A stretch of DNA of 64,000 bases from Mariniphaga sediminis (GTDB lineage: Bacteria > Bacteroidota > Bacteroidia > Bacteroidales > Prolixibacteraceae). Below are positions 35,000-44,410 of this stretch, piece by piece. Location: positions 1-64,000 of the forward strand of contig NZ_QWET01000009.1 in NCBI RefSeq assembly GCF_003573545.1, written 5' to 3'. The position numbers and the translations under genes were made by a program. How positions within the stretch are numbered: position 1 is the first letter of the stretch; every line of letters begins with the position of its first letter. The notes beneath the pieces are model-generated. The model was given only the letters and a program-made list of their open reading frames with translations. It made no database searches and was not told the DNA's origin.

Positions 35000-36943
35000 A
35001 TGAAGATACTCGATAAATTACCTTACATCATTATAGCAGGTTTTGCCTGGGTCGTAATTGTTTCATCGTGTGCCAACCAGGGAATGCCCACCGGCGGACC
35101 GCGTGATTCCGTACCTCCTGTATTGGTTGAAACCCAACCTGAATACAAAGCATTGAATTATGGGGGAGAAGAAGTACGGCTGACCTTCAACGAATTTATC
35201 ATTCCCGACCAGGTTTCGGAGATGCTCGTGGTTTCGCCGCCGCTTGAAAAACGCCCTACCGTACTTACCAAATCGAAAACACTGATCATCCGGTTTAATG
35301 AAAAACTGCAAGACAGTATAACCTATTCTCTCGATTTTAAAAACTCGATTGTAGACAATAACGAAAAGAATCCGTATGAAAACCTGCGTTTTTCTTTCAG
35401 TACCGGCAACAGCCTCGATACGCTCAGGGTGGCTGGAAAGGTAATTAACAGTTTTAACCTGGAACCGGTAGAGAATGCACTGGTTTTGCTTCATAAAAAC
35501 CTGCACGACTCAGCAGTTTATACCACGCCACCCGAATATATTGCCAAAACAGATGAAGAGGGAATGTATCTTTTCGATAATCTTTCCGCAGGGGAATATC
35601 ACGTTTTTGCATTAAACGACCTGAACACTGATTTGAAATACAATGAAGGCGCCGAAGAAATCGCCTTTCACGATACCCTGATTATTCCCTCTGCCGAATA
35701 TCATTCTGAAGTAGACACTATGGTATCAGGCGCTGATTCAATGCTGGTGGCAGGGCACGTACATTTTCTGCCTGACCCCATCTACCTGAGGCAATTCACT
35801 GAAAAGATTTTTGACCAGTATGTGAAAACCACCAAAAGAGATTCCCGTTACCAGTGTACGTTTGTTTTTAACGAGCCCGTACGCGACACATTCGACATAC
35901 AGCTGACCGACACGCTCCTACATGACTGGTATGTACTGGAACCCAATCAAAAATATGATTCGCTGACTATGTGGATTGCCGATACAGCATTGGCGGCACA
36001 GGAAGTGATTCAAATGGAATTGTCCTATTTTCAACTCGATTCCCTAAACCAGATTTTCGTAAAAAAGGATACCGTTGAAATGCAATTTGCCGAAAAAGAA
36101 GACGATTCTCGGAAGAAAAGAAGAGACAGGAAAGAGGAAGAAGAAGAAGGGCCTCCCCCTATCCCGCAGTTTACATGGAATACCAACCTCAGCTCTTCCG
36201 GGTTCGATTTGAACAAGGATATTCTTCTTACGGCACCACAGCCCGTCAGGTACCTCGACCCTGCAGCCATTTCGATATACCTGACAGACGATACGCTCAA
36301 AACGCCCATTAATGCCAAATTCGCAATTGACACTACGGTCTGGAGGACGTATCGGTTGTCTTTCAACTGGGAACCGGAAACCAGCTATACCATCGAAATA
36401 GATTCAGCAGCCTGCGAAAATATTTATGGCATTACCAGCCAGAAACTTTCATCCAAATTTACCACCCGCGCCAAGGATTATTACGGGGCAATTAATCTCA
36501 CATTAACCAATGTGGAGACACCTGTTCTGGTCCAACTTCTTGAAAACAACGACAAAGAACCCATTTTAGCCGAAAAGAAGGTTACATCAGACAAAACAGT
36601 TGTTTTTGACTATTTGTCTCCTGAAAAATACAGGGTAAAGGTAATTTATGACAAAAACGAAAACGGCAAATGGGACACGGGCAGTTTTCAGGATAAATAC
36701 CAGCCGGAGCGGGTAGCATACATCAATGAAGTGATTAAAATTCGTTCGAACTGGGACAACAATTTAAACTGGGATTTGAAGCCGGACCCGACGTTCACAA
36801 AAAACATCAGGGATAAAGAACTGGAAGAGCAAAAAAGAAAAGAAGAGGAAGAAGAAAGACTTCGGGAGCAGGAACGGGAGCAAAATCAGGGGCAACAGAA
36901 CGATATGTTCAGACAAGGAGGATTTTCGCCCGGCTCCATGTAG
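35000..36943 (+). CDS. Ig-like (SbsA-type) domain lipoprotein
   Basis: 647 aa from the start at 35000 (an upstream Met at 34970 would spoil the signal peptide). Lipoprotein signal ends at VSSC (Cys24). An N-terminal bacterial Ig-like/SbsA domain (about 40-135; PPVLVETQPEYKA, VRLTFNEFI, SITYSLDFKNSI) is followed by a carboxypeptidase-regulatory-like beta-sandwich (about 145-230, GKVINSFNLEPVENALVLLH, DNLSAGEYHVFALND) and further Ig-like strands. The end is low-complexity: Glu/Lys/Arg-rich then Gln/Gly-rich. Homologues are common single genes in Bacteroidota and of unknown role at the cell envelope. Confidence 0.82.
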   Translation: MKILDKLPYIIIAGFAWVVIVSSCANQGMPTGGPRDSVPPVLVETQPEYKALNYGGEEVRLTFNEFIIPDQVSEMLVVSPPLEKRPTVLTKSKTLIIRFNEKLQDSITYSLDFKNSIVDNNEKNPYENLRFSFSTGNSLDTLRVAGKVINSFNLEPVENALVLLHKNLHDSAVYTTPPEYIAKTDEEGMYLFDNLSAGEYHVFALNDLNTDLKYNEGAEEIAFHDTLIIPSAEYHSEVDTMVSGADSMLVAGHVHFLPDPIYLRQFTEKIFDQYVKTTKRDSRYQCTFVFNEPVRDTFDIQLTDTLLHDWYVLEPNQKYDSLTMWIADTALAAQEVIQMELSYFQLDSLNQIFVKKDTVEMQFAEKEDDSRKKRRDRKEEEEEGPPPIPQFTWNTNLSSSGFDLNKDILLTAPQPVRYLDPAAISIYLTDDTLKTPINAKFAIDTTVWRTYRLSFNWEPETSYTIEIDSAACENIYGITSQKLSSKFTTRAKDYYGAINLTLTNVETPVLVQLLENNDKEPILAEKKVTSDKTVVFDYLSPEKYRVKVIYDKNENGKWDTGSFQDKYQPERVAYINEVIKIRSNWDNNLNWDLKPDPTFTKNIRDKELEEQKRKEEEEERLREQEREQNQGQQNDMFRQGGFSPGSM

Positions 36944-37214
36944 CTGCTGCAAACCCGGAATATTTTTGAATTACCATCCCCAAAATAAGGTAAGGTTTTA
37001 CACTGCTGAATGCGGGAAAAATTATCGGTTTTTGAACAAAACCACTCACCAACTACTGGCTAAATATCCGGATAATCATCGGGAGCCCAATTTATTCTAG
37101 CAAAACAGATGCTGGAAAACAGAAAGTGAATGTACCGATGATTATTTTCAGTATGTTTGATTTCTGAAAAAAATTGTGGTACTTTTATAAGCGTCAAAAA
37201 TTAATCAGGCTACT

Positions 37215-37712
37215 ATGCAAAGAACTAAAAATCCGCTCATCTTTATTGTTCAGGACAGCGTTGTTTACAAAGACTTGATTGTAGGTTACCTGAAACAGAA
37301 AAAACTCACAAACCTGAAAACTTTTAAGTCGGGGGAAGAGTGCCTGAAGGCCGTTCATCAAAAACCCGATATTATTGTACTGGACTATTCCTTTGAAGGA
37401 ATTACCGGACTGGAACTTATGAAAAAAGTTCAGCTGGATCACCCGGAAATCGATTTTGTATTTTTAAGCGGCCAGAACAATGTGGAAGTTGCTGTTAACA
37501 TTATGAAAATGGGCGCTTCCGATTACATCGTAAAAAACGAAAAAGCTCCTGAAGTCCTCCTTCATTCCATTGAATACCTAATCAATACAACACGATCCCA
37601 AAAAGTCAAAAAAGGATTTCAGATTGGCGTTGTAGGATTTTTTATCATGTTGTTCCTAACCATCATGATTATTGTATTGATGACAATTTTCCTGGAAGAT
37701 TTTAACCTCTGA
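37215..37712 (+). CDS. Receiver domain with C-terminal membrane anchor
   Basis: 165 aa. Residues 7-125 form a CheY-like receiver: acidic site Q13-D14 (one of the usual two acids is Gln), phospho-acceptor D57 in IVLDYS, S85 in FLSGQN and K107 in YIVKN. Instead of an output domain there is a short basic linker (RSQKVKKG, 127-134) and one hydrophobic helix (about 137-160) ending in EDFNL. A phosphorylatable domain tethered to the inner membrane is unusual. No histidine kinase gene is adjacent; it appears monocistronic. Confidence 0.85.
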   Translation: MQRTKNPLIFIVQDSVVYKDLIVGYLKQKKLTNLKTFKSGEECLKAVHQKPDIIVLDYSFEGITGLELMKKVQLDHPEIDFVFLSGQNNVEVAVNIMKMGASDYIVKNEKAPEVLLHSIEYLINTTRSQKVKKGFQIGVVGFFIMLFLTIMIIVLMTIFLEDFNL

Positions 37713-37907
37713 CCAGGAGCCTAAGTTCCTGAAAATATATTTTTATAAGTGCAAACTTAATTTTGTTTGGAGTTTTTATTACAACAAATCCGGCATAGTA
37801 TTTTTTATAAAAATGTCATGCTTAAAATTGAGCACGACATAAATTTTGTCTTTCCCCTTTTCCTTTTGTTTTACTACCTTGCGCGCTTCATTATTTAAAT
37901 AATACAG

Positions 37908-39347
37908 ATGAAATTTTTATCGGTGTTAAAGAATTACAATACGACCTTTTGGGCCGCAAATGTTATTGAATTGTTTGAACGTTGGGCATGGTATGGCTTT
38001 TATATGGCATTTGCCCTCTATTTAGTAAACTCGAAAGATACCGGAGCACTGGGACTTACTCAGGCACAGAAAGGTATCATTATGGGAACCGGATCTATGT
38101 TGCTCTATTTTTTACCGGTAATAACCGGCGCCATTGCCGACAAAGTGGGATACAAGCGGATTTTATTTCTTTCCTTTTCAGTGTATATCACCGGTTTTTA
38201 TATGATTGGAAGTTTTGAAACGTTTGGTTGGATGTTTTTTGCTTTCATCTGGACTTGTATTGGCGGGGCACTTTTCAAACCTATTATTTCGGCGATGATT
38301 GCCAGAAATACCACTGCTGAAACATCTTCCATTGGTTTTGGCATTTTTTATATGATGATAAACATAGGTGGGTTTATTGGTCCGTTTATAGCAGGGGTTC
38401 TTATGCAAAAATCATGGGACTTTGTGTTTTACATGTCCATCATTACCATGGGAATCAATTACTTTATTACTGCATTCTTCTTTCGCGAACCGATAATCAA
38501 GGAAAAAGGATCATCGCTTCTGAAAAGCATTGCAAATGCTTTTGTAAATATTGGAATTACCCTGCAAAACTGGAAATATGTATTGTTCCTGATCATCATG
38601 ATTCTTTTTTGGACCGCGTTTAACCAATTATACTATTCCTTCCCGGTTTTTGTTGAGCAGTGGATCGATACCTCACCCTTATATGATGGGATTCATGCCG
38701 TTTGGCCCTGGTTGGCAGAGGCCATCGGAACTTCGGATGGAACCATTACTTCTGTAACATTGGGGAGTATGGATGCCTTTTTTATTATTGTTTTTCAATT
38801 AATGGTTTCAGCACTTGTAATGCGTTTTCGGCCATTGGCAGCCATGATGGGGGGAATTCTGGTTCTGGCCGGCGGACTGGCACTGATGTTTTCAAACCAG
38901 AACAGTTGGCTCATTTTATTGGGTATTTTGATTTTTGCGCTGGGAGAAATGGCCAGCTCACCTAAATTCACTGAATATGTGGGGCGCATTGCACCCGAAG
39001 ACAAAAAAGCGTTGTACATGGGCACTTCGTTTTTGCCTATCGCCGCCGGTCACCAACTGGCAGGCTGGCTTTCGGGAGGAGTTTACGAGCGCATTGCCGA
39101 TGATGTTTATCTGTTAAAACAGGAGGTTGCCAAACGTGGGTTGTCCATACCCGAAATTTCAGACACCTTCAGCAAAAATGATTTTATTTCAGCTGCTGCT
39201 GAAAAAATGAATATGACTAACGGTGAACTTTCCCGGTTTATATGGGAAACCTACCATCCTTCCAATATCTGGATAGTTTATGCCGGAGTAGCAGTTTCTG
39301 CGGTCGTATTACTTTGGATTTACAACCGGTTTATTTTGGCGAAATAA
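37908..39347 (+). CDS. POT/PTR family proton-dependent peptide transporter
   Basis: 479 aa, about 12-14 hydrophobic helices. The POT proton-coupling motif ExxER is present in TM1 (ELFERWAWYGFYMAF, 21-35), together with the MFS loop GAIADKVGYKRILF and the POT-like FGIFYMMINIGGFIGPFIAG in TM5. Uptake of di- and tripeptides (or a related small substrate) by proton symport is expected. The 3' end overlaps the convergent DNA glycosylase gene by 17 bp. No operon partner. Confidence 0.88.
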   Translation: MKFLSVLKNYNTTFWAANVIELFERWAWYGFYMAFALYLVNSKDTGALGLTQAQKGIIMGTGSMLLYFLPVITGAIADKVGYKRILFLSFSVYITGFYMIGSFETFGWMFFAFIWTCIGGALFKPIISAMIARNTTAETSSIGFGIFYMMINIGGFIGPFIAGVLMQKSWDFVFYMSIITMGINYFITAFFFREPIIKEKGSSLLKSIANAFVNIGITLQNWKYVLFLIIMILFWTAFNQLYYSFPVFVEQWIDTSPLYDGIHAVWPWLAEAIGTSDGTITSVTLGSMDAFFIIVFQLMVSALVMRFRPLAAMMGGILVLAGGLALMFSNQNSWLILLGILIFALGEMASSPKFTEYVGRIAPEDKKALYMGTSFLPIAAGHQLAGWLSGGVYERIADDVYLLKQEVAKRGLSIPEISDTFSKNDFISAAAEKMNMTNGELSRFIWETYHPSNIWIVYAGVAVSAVVLLWIYNRFILAK

Positions 39348-39852
39348 CCAGGTATCTCCACGGTTTACTTATCCAGGGTTCGCCGGCATAATCAATTCCC
39401 ACACGGGATGTTGTGATGTATTTAGGCTGATTTCCAGAGTGCTCAATCCAGATACGGTCAGAAGTAGCGAGGTTTTCTCCGTAAAATGATTTGTCCAGCT
39501 GAAGGGCTTTGCCCACCCTGCCAGGTCCTGGAATTTCTTCCACCCCCCGGATAAGGACAGCAGAGGCATCCCCCTCTTCTCCTGTAACAATATTCAACAG
39601 CCAGTGAATCCCGTAAACGAGATAAACATAAACCAGCCCTCCTTCGCGAAACATGACTTCGGTACGCTTTGTTTTACCTTTACTGGCATGGCAGGCACGA
39701 TCCCCGTTCCCGCTGTATGCTTCCACTTCGGTAATGACATAACGTTTTATCCGACCATCTTCGAATTGACGAACCAGAACTTTCCCCAATAATTCCGGGG
39801 CTACTTCCAGCACATCGCGCTGAAAAAAAACACTGGGTAGCCGACTATTCAT
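39331..39852 (-). CDS. DNA-3-methyladenine glycosylase (AAG/MPG family)
   Basis: 173 aa, slightly shorter than the usual 185-200. Excises alkylated purines in base excision repair. Signature elements: FFQRDVLEVAPELLGKVLV, TEVEAYSGNGDRACHASKGKTKRTEVMF (containing the catalytic Glu in EVEAY), YVYLVYGIHWLLNIV and GPGRVGKALQLD. It shares its 3' end (17 bp) with the POT transporter gene and is 5 bp downstream of the YfhO-like gene, so it is probably cotranscribed with that gene. Confidence 0.92.
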   Translation of the reverse strand: MNSRLPSVFFQRDVLEVAPELLGKVLVRQFEDGRIKRYVITEVEAYSGNGDRACHASKGKTKRTEVMFREGGLVYVYLVYGIHWLLNIVTGEEGDASAVLIRGVEEIPGPGRVGKALQLDKSFYGENLATSDRIWIEHSGNQPKYITTSRVGIDYAGEPWISKPWRYLVISPK

Positions 39853-39857
39853 AGCTA

Positions 39858-42329
39858 CTATTCATTCTCCGGTAAAGCTTTTCGCCTGCGAAATTGTGCG
39901 AAAGCATATCCGGCAACAGCCAAAATAAGTAGAAGGGAGCTGGCCAGAGAAATTTTGTTTCCGGTGTAGTACGATTTCGGTTCAAATTTAAACTCGATAG
40001 TATGCTGGCCCCCCGGGACTATCATAGCACGCAGCACGTAATTTACCCGAAAGTGGGGAATAGGTTCTCCATCAATATATGCATTCCAACCCTTGTCGTA
40101 ATATATCTCTGAGAAAACGGTAAACTGATCGTTTTCTGCTTCAAAATTATATTTCAGGTAATTGGGCTCATATTCGGCCAGTTCAATTTTGCCGTTACTC
40201 TCTTTAGCGATTGAGATTCCGTTAACGTGCTCAATGAAACGCTGGTCAACAACAGCTGTTTCTGCGGGATTGAACGTTTCCATTGCTTTAATTTCGTCAT
40301 CCGCATTTCCTACCATCTTAAAATCAGAAACGAACCATGCATTTCCCAACGGAAACGGATTGCGAATGGGAGCCTGGTTCAAATCAAAAATCAGGTAACG
40401 AGTATTCAGCATATTAATAACCGGCAACTGCCTGAAAACCGAATCGATTGCAGAACCTGACTGTAGTCCGGCAACCATTTTTTGCATTTCAGGTTGCAAA
40501 TAATGTTCTATAAGTTCCTGATAACGACGTAATTTTGCCGCATGATATCCGCCTACATTTTTGTGATAGTAAGAAGTCCGCGCATCCTGGAAAGGATTCT
40601 GAAGGGGCAAAACCCGGTAATATAAATCCGTGTCACTCAAAATGGCTTTATCAGCTGGTGTCATGGGGAATGGGTTTTCGGCCTGTCTTTTCGGGACAAA
40701 ATTGTTGTTGTTCAGGTAACGTTTGTCCACAGTCCACAAATCCACCAGAATAAGCAATGCGAGCAAGGCAATAAAAGGAGTAGCTTTTATTTTTTTGAGA
40801 TGCCACAGATACAATGCTCCGGAAGCCAGTGCAATGAACAGGAACGAACGGAATGCATCTGTACGCAACATACTTTTCCGATCGGCAATGACGCTGTCCA
40901 TTAGCCAGTCTGGGAAACGCATAGAATCTGCAGCATTGGTAAAATCGCCGGTTATTCCGGGAACAATTGCCAGTAAAAGGGAAAGACCTCCTGTAAAAAT
41001 AACCGACCATTTCAGCCCGTTTAACCAAACCTTCTTTTCTACTTTCCCTGAAAGGATATTATTAAGAGCAATGAATCCTAATAACGGCATAGAAAACTGT
41101 GCAATTACCAAAGTCATACTGGGCGCCCTGAATTTATTGTAAAACGGAAGGTAGTCAAGCAAAAAACTGGTGAGCCACATAATGTTTCCTCCCCACGAAA
41201 GCACAACAGACACAACAGTAGCCGCTACCAGCCACCACTTTTCCGGCCCTTTCACCACATATAATCCCAAGACAAAAAATAATACGATAATAGCGCCAAT
41301 ATAAACCGGCCCGGAAGTTCCAGGTTGGTCTCCATGATACATGCTCACTGCCTGAATGGTTTGTCTTGGATTTTGAACTCCCTGTCGTTGCAAAGCCTTA
41401 TAGCTTTCCGAATCCACCCCCGGATTAACCTGGCTCCCTCCGCCTTTAAAATTAGGAATAAGCAGTGTCAGCGTTTCATCAATTCCGTAGCTCCATTGTA
41501 CCACATAATCTTTATCAAGACCGCTGGTTTTATTTTCACTTTCCGAGGTTAACTCAGAAGGCCCCCGGATAGTTTCTTTCGAATATTCCCAGGTAGTGTA
41601 CAAACGGGAAAAGTTCATTCCCACAGCAACTATGGCCCCTGCCAGCAAAAACAAGACAGCCTTAAAAAACGAAGGCAATGTTTTTTCCCGGATAGCAAAA
41701 ATCAACTCGACAATACCCAACAAGGCAATTAAAATAAAACCGTAGTAGGTAATTTGGAGGTGGTTTGCAAGTAATTCGAGTGACAGTGCAGCGGAAAGAA
41801 GTAAACTCCCCGCCAAGTGCTTTCCCCGAAAACTAATCAGCACGCCAGCAACAACAGGTGCAAGGTAACCGATCGCGTTGGCCTTCGACATGTGTCCCGC
41901 CCCAAGAATTATCAGGAAATAGGACGAAAAGGCAAACGCCACCGCTCCAGCTACACTTAGCCAACGGTTTATTTTCAAACTCATCAGCAGAATGTAGAAT
42001 CCGACCATATATAAAATAAGAAAGCCGGCTATTGAAAACAGTTTTCGAATATTTCCATTAATATACCTCGCTAAGTTATCAGGGTAAATAACAGAAACCA
42101 TATAACCCGGCATTCCTGCAAACATACTGTTTGTCCAAAGGGCTTCCTCCCCGTTTTCTTCGCGGTAATCTACCAGTTCTTTCGACATTCCTTTATGATG
42201 CTCAATATCCGGCATCTGCAAAACCTTCCCTTCCAGTAAAGGAGAAAGATAGGCATAGCTTAAAACGATAAAAAACAGGATTATTCCCAGATTGGTCAAA
42301 ATATTACGAAAGCCGCTTATCTTTGCCAT
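39858..42329 (-). CDS. YfhO-like multi-spanning membrane protein
   Basis: 823 aa from the start at 42329 (MAKISGFRNILTNLG); the frame is open to 42407 but the added residues are polar and overlap the promoter. About 12 transmembrane helices with a large extracytoplasmic part near the end (about 580-770) and a last helix at about 795. NSMFAGMPGYMVS and the GWNAYIDGEPIPHFRVNYVLRAMIVPGGQHTIEF ending are typical of the YfhO family (GT-C-like fold). YfhO proteins are thought to glycosylate lipid-linked envelope polymers. It is divergent from a flippase gene, supporting a surface-glycan role. Substrate unknown. Confidence 0.88.
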   Translation of the reverse strand: MAKISGFRNILTNLGIILFFIVLSYAYLSPLLEGKVLQMPDIEHHKGMSKELVDYREENGEEALWTNSMFAGMPGYMVSVIYPDNLARYINGNIRKLFSIAGFLILYMVGFYILLMSLKINRWLSVAGAVAFAFSSYFLIILGAGHMSKANAIGYLAPVVAGVLISFRGKHLAGSLLLSAALSLELLANHLQITYYGFILIALLGIVELIFAIREKTLPSFFKAVLFLLAGAIVAVGMNFSRLYTTWEYSKETIRGPSELTSESENKTSGLDKDYVVQWSYGIDETLTLLIPNFKGGGSQVNPGVDSESYKALQRQGVQNPRQTIQAVSMYHGDQPGTSGPVYIGAIIVLFFVLGLYVVKGPEKWWLVAATVVSVVLSWGGNIMWLTSFLLDYLPFYNKFRAPSMTLVIAQFSMPLLGFIALNNILSGKVEKKVWLNGLKWSVIFTGGLSLLLAIVPGITGDFTNAADSMRFPDWLMDSVIADRKSMLRTDAFRSFLFIALASGALYLWHLKKIKATPFIALLALLILVDLWTVDKRYLNNNNFVPKRQAENPFPMTPADKAILSDTDLYYRVLPLQNPFQDARTSYYHKNVGGYHAAKLRRYQELIEHYLQPEMQKMVAGLQSGSAIDSVFRQLPVINMLNTRYLIFDLNQAPIRNPFPLGNAWFVSDFKMVGNADDEIKAMETFNPAETAVVDQRFIEHVNGISIAKESNGKIELAEYEPNYLKYNFEAENDQFTVFSEIYYDKGWNAYIDGEPIPHFRVNYVLRAMIVPGGQHTIEFKFEPKSYYTGNKISLASSLLLILAVAGYAFAQFRRRKALPENE

Positions 42330-42351
42330 AATTTTAAAATATAGTTCTGAA

Positions 42352-42359
42352 CAAAAATA
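42352..42359 (-). promoter_or_regulatory. Putative -7 promoter element of the yfhO-like gene
   Basis: Minus-strand TATTTTTG about 23 nt upstream of the start at 42329; exact TAnnTTTG match that also supports the shorter start. Confidence 0.45.
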
Positions 42360-42386
42360 GGGATTTATAACACTTTTGCCACATAA

Positions 42387-43865
42387 ATGGGAATAATCAT
42401 CAGACAAAGCATAAAGGGCAGTTTCTGGTCGTACCTGGGGGTAGGTATAGGTTTTATTACTACGGCTTACCTCTTTCCCAATTACCTGAGTACTGATACT
42501 ATCGGATTGTTTGGACTGCTGTTATCATGGTCACTGCTGTTTGCCCAGTTTTCTTCGCTTGGTTTTCATGGGGTGACCTCCCGGCTTTTTCCCTATTTTC
42601 GCGATAAAAACAAAGGGCACAACGGCTACCTTTTTATTGCATCTATTGTGATACTCACCGGATTTTTATTGTTTCTGATCTTTTTTTGGTTTTTCAGGCC
42701 ATATTTGGTGGAGAGTAACCTCGAAAAATCAAAAATATTTGCTGATTACATTGATCTGCTGATTCCTCTCACATTCTTTGCCCTACTTTTTGTTCAACTC
42801 GATACATTTAACAAACTGTTGTATAATGCCGTTTTTGGCACTTTCTTGCAGGAATTTCTGCAACGAATTCTAATTTTCAGCGTTACGCTGCTGTTTGTAT
42901 TTAACATCTTAAATCTTCATCAACTAATTTTAACTTATACGGTCGCCGTTTGCGCCAAAACGGTAGTTTTAATTGGATATTTGGTGGCAAAAGGAGAAAT
43001 GAACCTGAAACCACAATTGAAGTTTATTCAACCGAAATTGCGCAAAGAAATGGTGAGTGTTGCTGCTTACAGCATTCTTACCGGCTTGGGGGGCAGCATT
43101 GTTTTCAATATCGACAAAATTCTGATAAATCAGATGCTGGGATTGAGTGCAACTGGTGTTTACACCATTGCTTTCTTTTTTGGCACACTGGTTATTATTC
43201 CATCAAGGCCACTTCTGCGCATTACGGGAACACTAATAGCCGATGCCTGGAAACGGAATGACCTTGCCTATATTGGGGAAGTTTACAAAAAAAGTTGCCT
43301 GAATCAGTTTATTATTGGGGCTTTCCTGTTTGGTGGTATCTGGATTAATATAGATAATATCCTGACGATTCTTGGTCCAGAATATAATGATGCCAAATGG
43401 GTGATATTTTTTATTGGATTGGGCTATTTAGTTGATATGCTTACCGGTGCAAATGCACAGATTATTGCTTTTTCAAAATATTACAGGGTAGCCCTTTATT
43501 TTATGCTGGTTCTAATCATACTGGTTGTTGTCACCATCTTCTTATTTGTTCCGGTTTGGGGCATAACTGGGGCAGCAATTGCCATTGCAGCATCTATTGC
43601 AACTAATAATGTCATGCGGCTTATTTTTTTAAAGGTCAAATACCAAATGCAGCCATTTAATAAAAATACTTTTTTTATTGCTCTGATTTTTATGGGTTCA
43701 GTACTCATCTCAAACTTATTGCCGGAGATACAACTTATAGCCGATATTTTATTACGGAGTATTTTATTCACTGTGATTTTCGTAGTGCTAACTATTAGCT
43801 TTAAAATTTCAGAAGATGTAAATCAGATAAAAGACACATGGATGAATAAAATCCAAAAGAAATAA
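42387..43865 (+). CDS. Wzx-type polysaccharide flippase
   Basis: 492 aa, about 14 hydrophobic helices. The N-terminus (SIKGSFWSYLGVGIGFITTAYLFPNYLS) and the mid-protein AYSILTGLGGSIVFNIDKILINQMLGLSATGVYTIAFFFG are characteristic of the MATE-like oligosaccharide flippase family (MVF superfamily). It should move lipid-linked repeat units of an O-antigen or exopolysaccharide to the periplasmic face. Divergent from the yfhO-like gene and convergent with the methyltransferase gene, at the left edge of the glycan cluster. Confidence 0.9.
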   Translation: MGIIIRQSIKGSFWSYLGVGIGFITTAYLFPNYLSTDTIGLFGLLLSWSLLFAQFSSLGFHGVTSRLFPYFRDKNKGHNGYLFIASIVILTGFLLFLIFFWFFRPYLVESNLEKSKIFADYIDLLIPLTFFALLFVQLDTFNKLLYNAVFGTFLQEFLQRILIFSVTLLFVFNILNLHQLILTYTVAVCAKTVVLIGYLVAKGEMNLKPQLKFIQPKLRKEMVSVAAYSILTGLGGSIVFNIDKILINQMLGLSATGVYTIAFFFGTLVIIPSRPLLRITGTLIADAWKRNDLAYIGEVYKKSCLNQFIIGAFLFGGIWINIDNILTILGPEYNDAKWVIFFIGLGYLVDMLTGANAQIIAFSKYYRVALYFMLVLIILVVVTIFLFVPVWGITGAAIAIAASIATNNVMRLIFLKVKYQMQPFNKNTFFIALIFMGSVLISNLLPEIQLIADILLRSILFTVIFVVLTISFKISEDVNQIKDTWMNKIQKK

Positions 43866-43869
43866 ACCC

Positions 43870-44409
43870 TTACCTTTCGGCATAAACAGCATAATACCGC
43901 GGAGTAATATTTCTTAACATCGGACGGATTCCAACTTTAATAACCGGAGATTTCCACTTTTCACGATCAACTATTTTCCAGCCACTCTTTTCAAGCAGCC
44001 AGTCAAATTGCCAGTCTTCAAATTCATGGTAATGGCAATCCCATGGATCGTTCGGATTTCTGTAAGCACTGCTAAACCAAAGCCGAAGAGGTACCGTTGC
44101 AATCAGTTTTTTACCTGGTAAATTTTTAAGCACAGGAAAGGGAGAAACCAGATGCTCAAGTATCTCAAAAGCCGTAACCACTTCAACATCATACCCTTTA
44201 ACCATTTCCGGTTTTAAATCAAGATCAATTTCTCCTGTGTTCAAAACAGAGAATCCCTCATTTTCCATTATTTGAGTAAATGGATTTTCAACTCCCAAAT
44301 CAAGTATCCGGCTTTGAGGATTTATGTTTTGCTGATAAAAAAAGTTAAGTGTGTTTTTATACCTCTTTAAAAGAGCTTTATTAGGATTTTTATATGCATT
44401 AGTTACCAT
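43870..44409 (-). CDS. Class I SAM-dependent methyltransferase
   Basis: 179 aa, a compact methyltransferase of the Methyltransf_11/23 type. Motif I is degenerate (SRILDLGVENPFTQIME, about 37-53, without the full GxGxG), followed by YDVEVVTAFEILEHLVSPFPVL (about 92-113), where FEILEH is the usual post-I/IV pattern. Separated from the upstream glycosyltransferase gene by one base, so it is translated from the same message and probably modifies the same glycan or its precursor. Acceptor unknown. Confidence 0.78.
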   Translation of the reverse strand: MVTNAYKNPNKALLKRYKNTLNFFYQQNINPQSRILDLGVENPFTQIMENEGFSVLNTGEIDLDLKPEMVKGYDVEVVTAFEILEHLVSPFPVLKNLPGKKLIATVPLRLWFSSAYRNPNDPWDCHYHEFEDWQFDWLLEKSGWKIVDREKWKSPVIKVGIRPMLRNITPRYYAVYAER

Positions 44410-44410
44410 A

